Assembly: GCF_032854445.1 (NCBI RefSeq)
Contig: NW_027018302.1
Coordinates: forward strand, 1 to 44,884
Origin: Liolophura sinensis
Taxonomy: Eukaryota; Mollusca; Polyplacophora; Chitonida; Chitonidae
DNA length: 44,884 bases
Reading direction: 5' to 3'
A program made the position numbers and the translations under genes. This document shows positions 25,230 through 36,747 of this stretch, in pieces (position 1 is the stretch's first letter; each line of letters opens with the position of its first letter). The notes beneath the pieces are model-generated. The model had not been told where the DNA came from, made no database searches, and saw nothing but the letters and a program-made list of their open reading frames with translations.

Positions 25230-26325
25230 CAACATGTAGATAAAGACATTGAGTTTGTGTTCGACTTAGAAATAAGACAATTGCTGGATGAGTTAAATGG
25301 GCTTGGCCCAAAGATTTGACGTCTTCTGGGCTACCGAAGGGCACATAACTTATAATCAAAAGTTGAATATAGTAATGACCAGTCGCGATATTACATAGTA
25401 AATGTTGCCGAATTGAATTAGCAAAAAGCCCAGGCAAAAATCCAAAAGTGGAAAAACTGTTCCAATGCTGCTGGTAAGAGGCTAATCCGACGTATTTTGT
25501 GACGAGAAATCGAATGGTGCAAACCGCGTTGCTCTCCGACCAACACTTATGGCTGTAGCGAGAATTGAATGAGCATTTATGTGAAAATCACGTGCCTAAC
25601 AACGGCTCTTACTCCATGGAAACCAAGGAAATTTGCAATTTTTCAACAGCTGGAGATGCCTGGCCCAATTGCGCATCTTTTGGCACCTTATTTATGTGGG
25701 TCAGTGTTCAATTGTACATTTTACAGCAGACTGTATCAAGTACCTTGTTGTTTTTATATACAAATGGTGTGGTTTTTCAACATGTAGATAAAGACATTGA
25801 GTTTGTCTTCGACTTAGAAATAAGACAATTGCTGGATGAGTTAAATGGGCTTGGCCCAAAGATTTGACGTCTTCTGGGCTACCGAAGGGCACATAACTTA
25901 TAATCAAATGTTGATTATAGTAATGACCAGTCGCGATATTACATAGTAAATGTAGCCGAATTGAATTAGCAAAAAGCCCAGGCAAAAACCCAAAAGTGGA
26001 AAAACTGTTCCAATGCTGCTGGTAAGAGGCTAATCCGACGTATTTTGTGACGAGAAATCGAATGGTGCAAACCGCGTTGCTCTCCGACCAATACTTTTGG
26101 CTGTAGCGACAATTGAATGAGCATTCATGTGAAAATCACGTGCCCAGCAACGGCTCTTACTCCATGGAAACCAAGGAAATTTGCAATTTTTCAACAGCTG
26201 GAGATGCCTGGCCCAATTGCGCATCTTTTGGCACCTTATTGATGTGGGTCAGTGTTTAATTATAGTTTTTACAGCAGACTGTATCAAGTACCTTGTGTTT
26301 TTTATATACAAATGGTGTGGTTTTT
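25230..26325 (+). repeat. Two-monomer P-Q unit, copy 1
   Basis: Monomer P (25230-25777) has GTTTGTGTTCGAC, GAAATAAG, AATGTTGCCG, GCGAGAATTG and, near its end, TTATTTATGTGGG and TGTACATTTTAC. Monomer Q (25778-26325) has CAAATGTTGATTATA, AAAAACCCAAAAG, GCATTCATGTG and TTAATTATAGTTTTT. The P signature recurs at three later positions and a Q-like signature at three, always directly after P or at a P-derived junction. This is the first place from the left where GAAATAAG and TTAATTATA variants appear. Confidence 0.86.
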
Positions 26326-28221
26326 CAACATGTAGATAAAGACATTGAGTTTGTCTTCGACTTAGAAATAAGACAATTGCTGGATGAGTTAAATGGGCTT
26401 GGCCCAAAGATTTGACGTCTTCTGGGCTACCGAAGGGCACATAACTTATAATCAAAAGTTGATTATAGTAATGACCAGTCGCGATATTACATAGTAAATG
26501 TAGCCGAATTGAATTAGCAAAAAGCCCAGGCAAAAATCCAAAAGTGGAAAATCTGTTCCAATGCTGCTGATAAGAGGCTAATCCGACGTATTTTGTGACG
26601 AGAAATCGAATGGTGCAAACCGCGTTGCTCTCCGACCAATACTTTTGGCTGTAGCGACAATTGAATGAGCATTTATGTGAAAATCACGTGACCAGCAACG
26701 GCTCTTACTCCATGGAAACCAAGGAAATTTGCAATTTTTCAACAGCTGGAGATGCCTGGCCCAATTGCGCATCTTTTGGCACCTTATTGATGTGGGTCAG
26801 TGTTCAATTGTACTTTTTACAGCAGACTGTATCAAGTACCTTGTTGTTTTTATATACAAATGGTGTGGTTTTTCAACATGTAGATAAAGACATTGAGTTT
26901 GTCTTCGACTTAGAAGTAAGACAATTGCTGGATGAGTTAAATGGGCTTGGCCCAAAGATTTGACGTCTTCTGGGCTACCGAAGGGCACATAACTTATAAT
27001 CAAAAGTTGACTATAGTAATGACCAGTCGCGATATTACATAGTAAATGTAGCCGAATTGAATTAGCAAAAAGCCCAGGCAAAAATCCAAAAGTGGAAAAA
27101 CTGTTCCAATGCTGCTGGTAAGAGGCTAATCCGCCGTATTTTGTGACGAGAAATCGAATGGTGCAAACCGCGTTGCTCTCCGACCAACACTTATGGCTGT
27201 AGCGACAATTGAATGAGCATTTATGTGAAAATCACGTGCCTAACAACGGCTCTTACTCCATGGAAACCAAGGAAATTTGCAATTTTTCAACAGCTGGAGA
27301 TGCCTGGCTCAATTGCGCATCTTTTGGCACTTATTGATGTGGGTCAGTGTTTAATTATACTTTTTACAGCAGACTGTATCAAGTACCTTGTGTTTTTTAT
27401 ATACAAATGGTGTGGTTTTTCAACATGTAGATAAAGACATTGAGTTTGTCTTCGACTTAGAAGTAAGACAATTGCTGGATGAGTTAAATGGGCTTGGCCC
27501 AAAGATTTGACGTCTTCTGGGCTACCGAAGGGCACATAACTTATAATCAAAAGTTGATTATAGTAATGACCAGTCGCGATATTACATAGTAAATGTAGCC
27601 GAATTGAATTAGCAAAAAGCCCAGGCAAAAATCCAAAAGTGGAAAAACTGTTCCAATGCTGCTGATAAGAGGCTAATCCGACGTATTTTGTGACGAGAAA
27701 TCGAATGGTGCAAACCGCGTTGCTCTCCGACCAATACTTTTGGCTGTAGCGACAATTGAATGAGCATTTATGTGAAAATCACGTGACCAGCAACGGCTCT
27801 TACTCCATGGAAACCAAGGAAATTTGCAATTTTTCAACAGCTGGAGATGCCTGGCCCAATTGCGCATCTTTTGGCACCTTATTGATGTGGGTCAGTGTTT
27901 AATTGTACTTTTTACAGCAGACTGTATCAAGTACCTTGTGTTTTTTATATACAAATGGTGTGGTTTTTCAACATGTAGATAAAGACATTGAGTTTGTCTT
28001 CGACTTAGAAGTAAGACAATTGCTGGATGAGTTAAATGGGCTTGGCCCAAAGATTTGACGTCTTCTGGGCTACCGAAGGGCACATAACTTATAATCAAAA
28101 GTTGATTATAGTAATGACCAGTCGCGATATTACATAGTAAATGTAGCCGAATTGAATTAGCAAAAAGCCCAGGCAAAAATCCAAAAGTGGAAAAAACTGT
28201 TCCAATGCTGCTGATAAGAGG

Positions 28222-29512
28222 CTAATCCGACGTATTTTGTGACGAGAAATCGAATGGTGCAAACCGCGTTGCTCTCCGACCAATACTTTTGGCTGTAGCG
28301 ACAATTGAATGAGCATTTATGTGAAAATCACGTGACCAGCAACGGCTCTTACTCCATGGAAACCAAGGAAATTTGCAATTTTTCAACAGCTGGAGATGCC
28401 TGGCCCAATTGCGCATCTTTTGGCACCTTATTGATGTGGGTCAGTGTTCAATTGTACTTTTTACAGCAGACTGTATCAAGTACCTTGTTGTTTTTATATA
28501 CAAATGGTGTGGTTTTTCAACATGTAGATAAAGACATTGAGTTTGTCTTCGACTTAGAAGTAAGACAATTGCTGGATGAGTTAAATGGGCTTGGCCCAAA
28601 GATTTGACGTCTTCTGGGCTACCGAAGGGCACATAACTTATAATCAAAAGTTGATTATAGTAATGACCAGTCGCGATATTACATAGTAAATGTAGCCGAA
28701 TTGAATTAGCAAAAAGCCCAGGCAAAAATCCAAAAGTGGAAAAACTGTTCCAATGCTGCTGGTAAGAGGCTAATCCGCCGTATTTTGTGACGAGAAATCG
28801 AATGGTGCAAACCGCGTTGCTCTCCGACCAACACTTATGGCTGTAGCTACAATTGAATGAGCATTTATGTGAAAATCACGTGCCTAACAACGGCTCTTAC
28901 TCCATGGAAACCAAGGAAATTTGCAATTTTTCAACAGCTGGAGATGCCTGGCCCAATTCCGCATCTTTTGGCACCTTATTGATGTGGGTCAGTGTTTCAT
29001 TGTACTTTTTCCTGCAGACTGTATCAAGTACCGTGTGTTTTTTATATACAAATGGTGTGGTTTTTCAACATGTAGATAAAGACATTGAGTTTGTCTTCGA
29101 CTTAGAAGTAAGACAATTGCTGGATGAGTTAAATGGGCTTGGCCCAAAGATTTGACGTCTTCTGGGCTACCGAAGGGCACATAACTTATAATCAAAAGTT
29201 GACTATAGTAATGACCAGTCGCGATATTACATAGTAAATGTAGCCGAATTGAATTAGCAAAAAGCCCAGGCAAAAATCCAAAAGTGGAAAAACTGTTCCA
29301 ATGCTGCTGGTAAGAGGCTAATCCGACGTATTTTGTGACGAGAAATCGAATGGTGCAAACCGCGTTGCTCTCCGACCAACACTTATGGCTGTAGCTACAA
29401 TTGAATGAGCATTTATGTGAAAATCACGTGACCAGCAGCGGCTCTTACTCCATGGAAACCAAGGAAATTTGCAATTTTTCAACAGCTGGAGATGCCTGTC
29501 CCAATTGCCCAT
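28222..29512 (+). repeat. PstI-site monomer segment, copy 1
   Basis: Contains a rare monomer end with GTGTTTCATTG followed by CTTTTTCCTGCAGACTG near 29005, which changes the usual TTTTTACAGCAG to TTTTTCCTGCAG. The same change occurs once more, 11,131 bp downstream, with matching flanks on both sides (GCGACAATTG then GTGACCAGC before; TTGACTATAG, GCTACAATTG and GACCAGCAGCGG after). In this copy the following sequence is CCGTGTG near 29032. Confidence 0.82.
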
Positions 29513-29614
29513 CTTTTGGCACCTTATTGATGTGGGTCAGTGTTTAATTGTACTTTTTACAGCAGACTGTATCAAGTACCTTGTGTTTTTTTATATACAA
29601 ATGGTGTGGTTTTT

Positions 29615-30711
29615 CAACATGTAGATAAAGACATTGAGTTTGTGTTCGACTTAGAAATAAGACAATTGCTGGATGAGTTAAATGGGCTTGGCCCAAAGAT
29701 TTGACGTCTTCTGGGCTACCGAAGGGCACATAACTTATAATCAAAAGTTGAATATAGTAATGACCAGTCGCGATATTACATAGTAAATGTTGCCGAATTG
29801 AATTAGCAAAAAGCCCAGGCAAAAATCCAAAAGTGGAAAAACTGTTCCAATGCTGCTGGTAAGAGGCTAATCCGACGTATTTTGTGACGAGAAATCGAAT
29901 GGTGCAAACCGCGTTGCTCTCCGACCAACACTTATGGCTGTAGCGAGAATTGAATGAGCATTTATGTGAAAATCACGTGCCTAACAACGGCTCTTACTCC
30001 ATGGAAACCAAGGAAATTTGCAATTTTTCAACAGCTGGAGATGCCTGGCCCAATTGCGCATCTTTTGGCACCTTATTTATGTGGGTCAGTGTTCAATTGT
30101 ACATTTTACAGCAGACTGTATCAAGTACCTTGTTGTTTTTATATACAAATGGTGTGGTTTTTCAACATGTAGATAAAGACATTGAGTTTGTCTTCGACTT
30201 AGAAGTAAGACAATTGCTGGATGAGTTAAATGGGCTTGGCCCAAAGATTTGACGTCTTCTGGGCTACCGAAGGGCACATAACTTATAATCAAAAGTTGAC
30301 TATAGTAATGACCAGTCGCGATATTACATAGTAAATGTAGCCGAATTGAATTAGCAAAAAGCCCAGGCAAAAATCCAAAAGTGGAAAAACTGTTCCAATG
30401 CTGCTGGTAAGAGGCTAATCCGACGTATTTTGTGACGAGAAATCGAATGGTGCAAACCGCGTTGCTCTCCGACCAACACTTATGGCTGTAGCTACAATTG
30501 AATGAGCATTTATGTGAAAATCACGTGACCAGCAGCGGCTCTTACTCCATGGAAACCAAGGAAATTTGCAATTTTTCAACAGCTGGAGATGCCTGTCCCA
30601 ATTGCCCATCTTTTGGCACCTTATTGATGTGGGTCAGTGTTTAATTGTACTTTTTACAGCAGACTGTATCAAGTACCTTGTGTTTTTTTATATACAAATG
30701 GTGTGGTTTTT
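29615..30711 (+). repeat. P-type monomer followed by a hybrid monomer
   Basis: The first monomer (29615-30162) has the full P signature at a 4,385-bp offset (eight monomers) from 25230. The next monomer (30163-30710) starts with GAAGTAAG and TTGACTATAG, not the Q markers, and leads into GCTACAATTG and GACCAGCAGCGG, so P is here joined to a different partner. The upstream flank of P (CCTGTCCCAATTGCCCATC near 29496) is shared with the other downstream P copies. Confidence 0.84.
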
Positions 30712-31808
30712 CAACATGTAGATAAAGACATTGAGTTTGTGTTCGACTTAGAAATAAGACAATTGCTGGATGAGTTAAATGGGCTTGGCCCAAAGATTTG
30801 ACGTCTTCTGGGCTACCGAAGGGCACATAACTTATAATCAAAAGTTGAATATAGTAATGACCAGTCGCGATATTACATAGTAAATGTTGCCGAATTGAAT
30901 TAGCAAAAAGCCCAGGCAAAAATCCAAAAGTGGAAAAACTGTTCCAATGCTGCTGGTAAGAGGCTAATCCGACGTATTTTGTGACGAGAAATCGAATGGT
31001 GCAAACCGCGTTGCTCTCCGACCAACACTTATGGCTGTAGCGAGAATTGAATGAGCATTTATGTGAAAATCACGTGCCTAACAACGGCTCTTACTCCATG
31101 GAAACCAAGGAAATTTGCAATTTTTCAACAGCTGGAGATGCCTGGCCCAATTGCGCATCTTTTGGCACCTTATTTATGTGGGTCAGTGTTCAATTGTACA
31201 TTTTACAGCAGACTGTATCAAGTACCTTGTTGTTTTTATATACAAATGGTGTGGTTTTTCAACATGTAGATAAAGACATTGAGTTTGTCTTCGACTTAGA
31301 AATAAGACAATTGCTGGATGAGTTAAATGGGCTTGGCCCAAAGATTTGACGTCTTTTGGGCTACCGAAGGGCACATAACTTATAATCAAATGTTGATTAT
31401 AGTAATGACCAGTCGCGATATTACATAGTAAATGTAGCCGAATTGAATTAGCAAAAAGCCCAGGCAAAAACCCAAAAGTGGAAAAAACTGTTCCAATGCT
31501 GCTGGTAAGAGGCTAATCCGACGTATTTTGTGACGAGAAATCGAATGGTGCAAACCGCGTTGCTCTCCGACCAATACTTTTGGCTGTAGCGACAATTGAA
31601 TGAGCATTCATGTGAAAATCACGTGCCCAGCAACGGCTCTTACTCCATGGAAACCAAGGAAATTTGCAATTTTTCAACAGCTGGAGATGCCTGGCCCAAT
31701 TGCGCATCTTTTGGCACCTTATTGATGTGGGTCAGTGTTTAATTATAGTTTTTACAGCAGACTGTATCAAGTACCTTGTGTTTTTTATATACAAATGGTG
31801 TGGTTTTT
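30712..31808 (+). repeat. P-Q unit, copy 2
   Basis: P signature at 30712-31259 and Q signature at 31260-31808 (CAAATGTTGATTATA near 31387, AAAAACCC near 31466, GCATTCATGTG near 31602, TTAATTATAG near 31740). The offset is 5,482-5,483 bp (ten monomers) from 25230-26325, and marker agreement continues to about 32.6 kb. P here is 1,097 bp (two monomers) after the previous P. A private change is GACGTCTTTTGGG near 31349. Confidence 0.86.
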
Positions 31809-32905
31809 CAACATGTAGATAAAGACATTGAGTTTGTCTTCGACTTAGAAATAAGACAATTGCTGGATGAGTTAAATGGGCTTGGCCCAAAGATTTGACG
31901 TCTTCTGGGCTACCGAAGGGCACATAACTTATAATCAAAAGTTGATTATAGTAATGACCAGTCGCGATATTACATAGTAAATGTAGCCGAATTGAATTAG
32001 CAAAAAGCCCAGGCAAAAATCCAAAAGTGGAAAAACTGTTCCAATGCTGCTGATAAGAGGCTAATCCGACGTATTTTGTGACGAGAAATCGAATGGTGCA
32101 AACCGCGTTGCTCTCCGACCAATACTTTTGGCTGTAGCGACAATTGAATGAGCATTTATGTGAAAATCACGTGACCAGCAACGGCTCTTACTCCATGGAA
32201 ACCAAGGAAATTTGCAATTTTTCAACAGCTGGAGATGCCTGGCCCAATTGCGCATCTTTTGGCACCTTATTGATGTGGGTCAGTGTTCAATTGTACTTTT
32301 TACAGCAGACTGTATCAAGTACCTTGTTGTTTTTATATACAAATGGTGTGGTTTTTCAACATGTAGATAAAGACATTGAGTTTGTCTTCGACTTAGAAGT
32401 AAGACAATTGCTGGATGAGTTAAATGGGCTTGGCCCAAAGATTTGACGTCTTCTGGGCTACCGAAGGGCACATAACTTATAATCAAAAGTTGACTATAGT
32501 AATGACCAGTCGCGATATTACATAGTAAATGTAGCCGAATTGAATTAGCAAAAAGCCCAGGCAAAAATCCAAAAGTGGAAAAACTGTTCCAATGCTGCTG
32601 GTAAGAGGCTAATCCGACGTATTTTGTGACGAGAAATCGAATGGTGCAAACCGCGTTGCTCTCCGACCAACACTTATGGCTGTAGCTACAATTGAATGAG
32701 CATTTATGTGAAAATCACGTGACCAGCAGCGGCTCTTACTCCATGGAAACCAAGGAAATTTGCAATTTTTCAACAGCTGGAGATGCCTGTCCCAATTGCC
32801 CATCTTTTGGCACCTTATTGATGTGGGTCAGTGTTTAATTGTACTTTTTACAGCAGACTGTATCAAGTACCTTGTGTTTTTTTATATACAAATGGTGTGG
32901 TTTTT

Positions 32906-34001
32906 CAACATGTAGATAAAGACATTGAGTTTGTGTTCGACTTAGAAATAAGACAATTGCTGGATGAGTTAAATGGGCTTGGCCCAAAGATTTGACGTCT
33001 TCTGGGCTACCGAAGGGCACATAACTTATAATCAAAAGTTGAATATAGTAATGACCAGTCGCGATATTACATAGTAAATGTTGCCGAATTGAATTAGCAA
33101 AAAGCCCAGGCAAAAATCCAAAAGTGGAAAAACTGTTCCAATGCTGCTGGTAAGAGGCTAATCCGACGTATTTTGTGACGAGAAATCGAATGGTGCAAAC
33201 CTCGTTGCTCTCCGACCAACACTTATGGCTGTAGCGAGAATTGAATGAGCATTTATGTGAAAATCACGTGCCTAACAACGGCTCTTACTCCATGGAAACC
33301 AAGGAAATTTGCAATTTTTCAACAGCTGGAGATGCCTGGCCCAATTGCGCATCTTTTGGCACCTTATTTATGTGGGTCAGTGTTCAATTGTACATTTTAC
33401 AGCAGACTGTATCAAGTATCTTGTTGTTTTTATATACAAATGGTGTGGTTTTTCAACATGTAGATAAAGACATTGAGTTTGTCTTCGACTTAGAAATAAG
33501 ACAATTGCTGGATGAGTTAAATGGGCTTGGCCCAAAGATTTGACGTCTTCTGGGCTACCGAAGGGCACATAACTTATAATCAAATGTTGATTATAGTAAT
33601 GACCAGTCGCGATATTACATAGTAAATGTAGCCGAATTGAATTAGCAAAAAGCCCAGGCAAAAACCCAAAAGTGGAAAAACTGTTCCAATGCTGCTGGTA
33701 AGAGGCTAATCCGACGTATTTTGTGACGAGAAATCGAATGGTGCAAACCGCGTTGCTCTCCGACCAATACTTTTGGCTGTAGCGACAATTGAATGAGCAT
33801 TCATGTGAAAATCACGTGCCCAGCAACGGCTCTTACTCCATGGAAACCAAGGAAATTTGCAATTTTTCAACAGCTGGAGATGCCTGGCCCAATTGCGCAT
33901 CTTTTGGCACCTTATTGATGTGGGTCAGTGTTTAATTGTACTTTTTACAGCAGACTGTATCAAGTACCTTGTGTTTTTTATATACAAATGGTGTGGTTTT
34001 T
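32906..34001 (+). repeat. P-Q unit, copy 3 (Q variant)
   Basis: P signature at 32906-33453 and Q-like signature from 33454 (GAAATAAG, CAAATGTTGATTATA, AAAAACCC, GCATTCATGTG), 2,194 bp (four monomers) after copy 2. Unlike copies 1 and 2 the end of Q has TTAATTGTAC, so the tail has been exchanged. Private changes include AACCTCGTTG near 33199 and AAGTATCTTG near 33414. Confidence 0.84.
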
Positions 34002-35277
34002 CAACATGTAGATAAAGACATTGAGTTTGTCTTCGACTTAGAAGTAAGACAATTGCTGGATGAGTTAAATGGGCTTGGCCCAAAGATTTGACGTCTTCTG
34101 GGCTACCGAAGGGCACATAACTTATAATCAAAAGTTGATTATAGTAATGACCAGTCGCGATATTACATAGTAAATGTAGCCGAATTGATATAGCAAACAA
34201 AGAGCCCAGGCAAAAATCCCAAAGTGGAAAAACTGTTCCAATGCTGCTGATAAGAGGCTAATCCGACGTATTTTGTGACGAGAAATCGAATGGTGCAAAC
34301 CGCGTTGCTCTCCGACCAATACTTTTGGCTGTAGCGACAATTGAATGAGCATTTATGTGAAAATCACGTGACCAGCAACGGCTCTTACTCCATGGAAACC
34401 AAGGAAATTTGCAATTTTTCAACAGCTGGAGATGCCTGGCCCAATGCGCATCTTTTGGCACCTTATTGATGTGGGTCAGTGTTCAATTGTACTTTTTACA
34501 GCAGACTGTATCAAGTACTTTGTTGTTTTTATATACAAATGGTGTGGTTTTTCAACATGTAGATAAAGACATTGAGTTTGTCTTCGACTTAGAAGTAAGA
34601 CAATTGCTGGATGAGTTAAATGGGCTTGGCCCAAAGATTTGACGTCTTCTGGGCTACCGAAGGGCACATAACTTATAATCAAAAGTTGAATATAATAATG
34701 ACCAGTCGCGATATTACATAGTAAATGTAGCCGAATTGAATTAGCAAAAAGCCCAGGCAAAAATCCAAAAGTGGAAAAACTATTCCAATGCTGCTGATAA
34801 GAGGCTAATCCGACGTATTTTGTGACGAGAAATCGAATGGTGCAAACCGCGTTGCTCTCCGACCAATACTTTTGGCTGTAGCGACAATTGAATGAGCATT
34901 TATGTGAAAATCACGTGCCTAACAACGGCTCTTACTCCATGGAAACCAAGGAAATTTGCAATTTTTCAACAGCTGGAGATGCCTGGCCCAATTGCGCATC
35001 TTTTGGCACCTTATTGATGTGGGTCAGTGTTTAATTATACTTTTTACAGCAGACTGTATCAAGTACCTTGTGTTTTTTATATACAAATGGTGTGGTTTTT
35101 CAACATGTAGATAAAGACATTGAGTTTGTCTTCGACTTAGAAATAAGACAATTGCTGGATGAGTTAAATGGGCTTGGCCCAAAGATTTGACGTCTTCTGG
35201 GCTACCGAAGGGCACATAACTTATAATCAAAAGTTGATTATAGTAATGACCAGTCGCGATATTACATAGTAAATGTA

Positions 35278-35461
35278 GCCGAATTGAATTAGCAAAAAGC
35301 CCAGGCAAAAATCCAAAAGTGGAAAAACTGTTCCAATGCTGCTGATAAGAGGCTAATCCGACGTATTTTGTGACGAGAAATCGAATGGTGCAAACCGCGT
35401 TGCTCTCCGACCAATACTTTTGGCTGTAGCGACAATTGAATGAGCATTTATGTGAAAATCA
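35278..35461 (+). repeat. Truncated 184-bp monomer, copy 1
   Basis: After GTGAAAATCA near 35460 the sequence jumps back to GCCAAATTGAATTAGC, which belongs about 190 bp earlier in the monomer. The distance between the two GCC[G/A]AATTG landmarks (35278 and 35462) is 184 bp, so 364 bp are missing, including the CACGTG site, the pyrimidine tract and the start of the next unit. Only about one base of microhomology is visible at the junction. The sequence after the junction has the Q-type AAAAACCC variant, so the recombination partner was probably a Q-like monomer. Confidence 0.92.
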
Positions 35462-36449
35462 GCCAAATTGAATTAGCAAAAAGCCCAGGCAAAAACCCAA
35501 AAGTGGAAAAAACTGTTCCAATGCTGCTGGTAAGAGGCTAATCCGACGTATTTTGTGACGAGAAATCGAATGGTGCAAACCGCGTTGCTCTCCGACCAAT
35601 ACTTTTGGCTGTAGCGACAATTGAATGAGCATTTATGTGAAAATCACGTGCCCAGCAACGGCTCTTACTCCATGGAAACCAAGGAAATTTGCAATTTTTC
35701 AACAGCTGGAGATGCCTGGCCCAATTGCGCATCTTTTGGCACCTTATTGATGTGGGTCAGTGTTTAATTGTACTTTTTACAGCAGACTGTATCAAGTACC
35801 TTGTGTTTTTTATATACAAATGGTGTGGTTTTTCAACATGTAGATAAAGACATTGAGTTTGTCTTCGACTTAGAAGTAAGACAATTGCTGGATGAGTTAA
35901 ATGGGCTTGGCCCAAAGATTTGACGTCTTCTGGGCTACCGAAGGGCACATAACTTATAATCAAAAGTTGATTATAGTAATGACCAGTCGCGATATTACAT
36001 AGTAAATGTAGCCGAACTGAATTAGCAAAAAGCCCAGGCAAAAATCCCAAAGTGGAAAAACTGTTCCAATGCTGCTGATAAGAGGCTAATCCGACGTATT
36101 TTGTGACGAGAAATCGAATGGTGCAAACCGCGTTGCTCTCCGACCAATACTTTTGGCTGTAGCGACAATTGAATGAGCATTTATGTGAAAATCACGTGAC
36201 CAGCAACGGCTCTTACTCCATGGAAACCAAGGAAATTTGCAATTTTTCAACAGCTGGAGATGCCTCGCCCAATTGCGCATCTTTTGGCACCTTATTGATG
36301 TGGGTCAGTGTTCAATTGTACTTTTTACAGCAGACTGTATCAAGTACTTTGTTGTTTTTATATACAAATGGTGTGGTTTTTCAACATGTAGATAAAGACA
36401 TTGAGTTTGTCTTCGACTTAGAAGTAAGACAATTGCTGGATGAGTTAAA

Positions 36450-36462
36450 TGGGCTTGGCCCA
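36450..36462. other. TGGGC-TTG-GCCCA mini-hairpin (representative)
   Basis: A 5-bp GC-rich inverted repeat with a 3-nt loop lies about 40 bp before the AT-rich dyad in each monomer. It is present in nearly all copies; a few lose one G (for example near 14887 and 41362), which shortens the stem. There is no run of T after it, so it does not look like a bacterial-type terminator. Confidence 0.5.
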
Positions 36463-36502
36463 AAGATTTGACGTCTTCTGGGCTACCGAAGGGCACATAA
36501 CT

Positions 36503-36523
36503 TATAATCAAAAGTTGATTATA
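36503..36523. other. AT-rich dyad in every monomer (representative)
   Basis: TATAATCAA is followed by AAG and then TTGATTATA, a perfect 9-bp inverted repeat with a 3-nt spacer. The right arm is polymorphic across the array: TTGATTATA gives a perfect dyad, while TTGAATATA and TTGACTATA each introduce one mismatch, and CAAATGTTGATTATA (Q monomers) alters the spacer side. It could extrude as a short cruciform or be a binding site for a dimeric protein. No function is shown. Confidence 0.6.
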
Positions 36524-36739
36524 GTAATGACCAGTCGCGATATTACATAGTAAATGTAGCCGAATTGAATTAGCAAAAAGCCCAGGCAAAAATCCCAAAG
36601 TGGAAAAACTGTTCCAATGCTGCTGATAAGAGGCTAATCCGACGTATTTTGTGACGAGAAATCGAATGGTGCAAACCGCGTTGCTCTCCGACCAATACTT
36701 TTGGCTGTAGCGACAATTGAATGAGCATTTATGTGAAAA

Positions 36740-36747
36740 TCACGTGA
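36740..36747. promoter_or_regulatory. CACGTG palindrome (E-box type) in nearly every monomer (representative)
   Basis: ATCACGTG is conserved in almost every unit. Where the next bases are AC the palindrome extends to TCACGTGA; in the CCC and CCT subtypes it stops at CACGTG. CACGTG is the classical core for bHLH-zip proteins, and RTCACRTG is the yeast CDEI centromere consensus, so the match is exact but short. It is lost in the two truncated monomers. Binding in this genome is only a possibility. Confidence 0.35.

Noticed and set aside
36408-36430. CENP-B box (NTTCGNNNNANNCGGGN)
   Set aside because: CTTCGACTTAGAAGTAA fits the first part (TTCG....A) but lacks the essential CGGG, so it is not a CENP-B box.
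36450-36470. Rho-independent terminator at TGGGCTTGGCCCA
   Set aside because: The stem is only 5 bp, it is followed by AAAGATTTGACG and not a T run, and the setting is not bacterial.
36427-36724. Internal half-monomer (about 274-283 bp) ancestral dimer
   Set aside because: GACAATTG occurs twice about 283 bp apart and is followed by similar GATGAG/AATGAG, but the sequence beyond does not align, so the similarity looks fortuitous.
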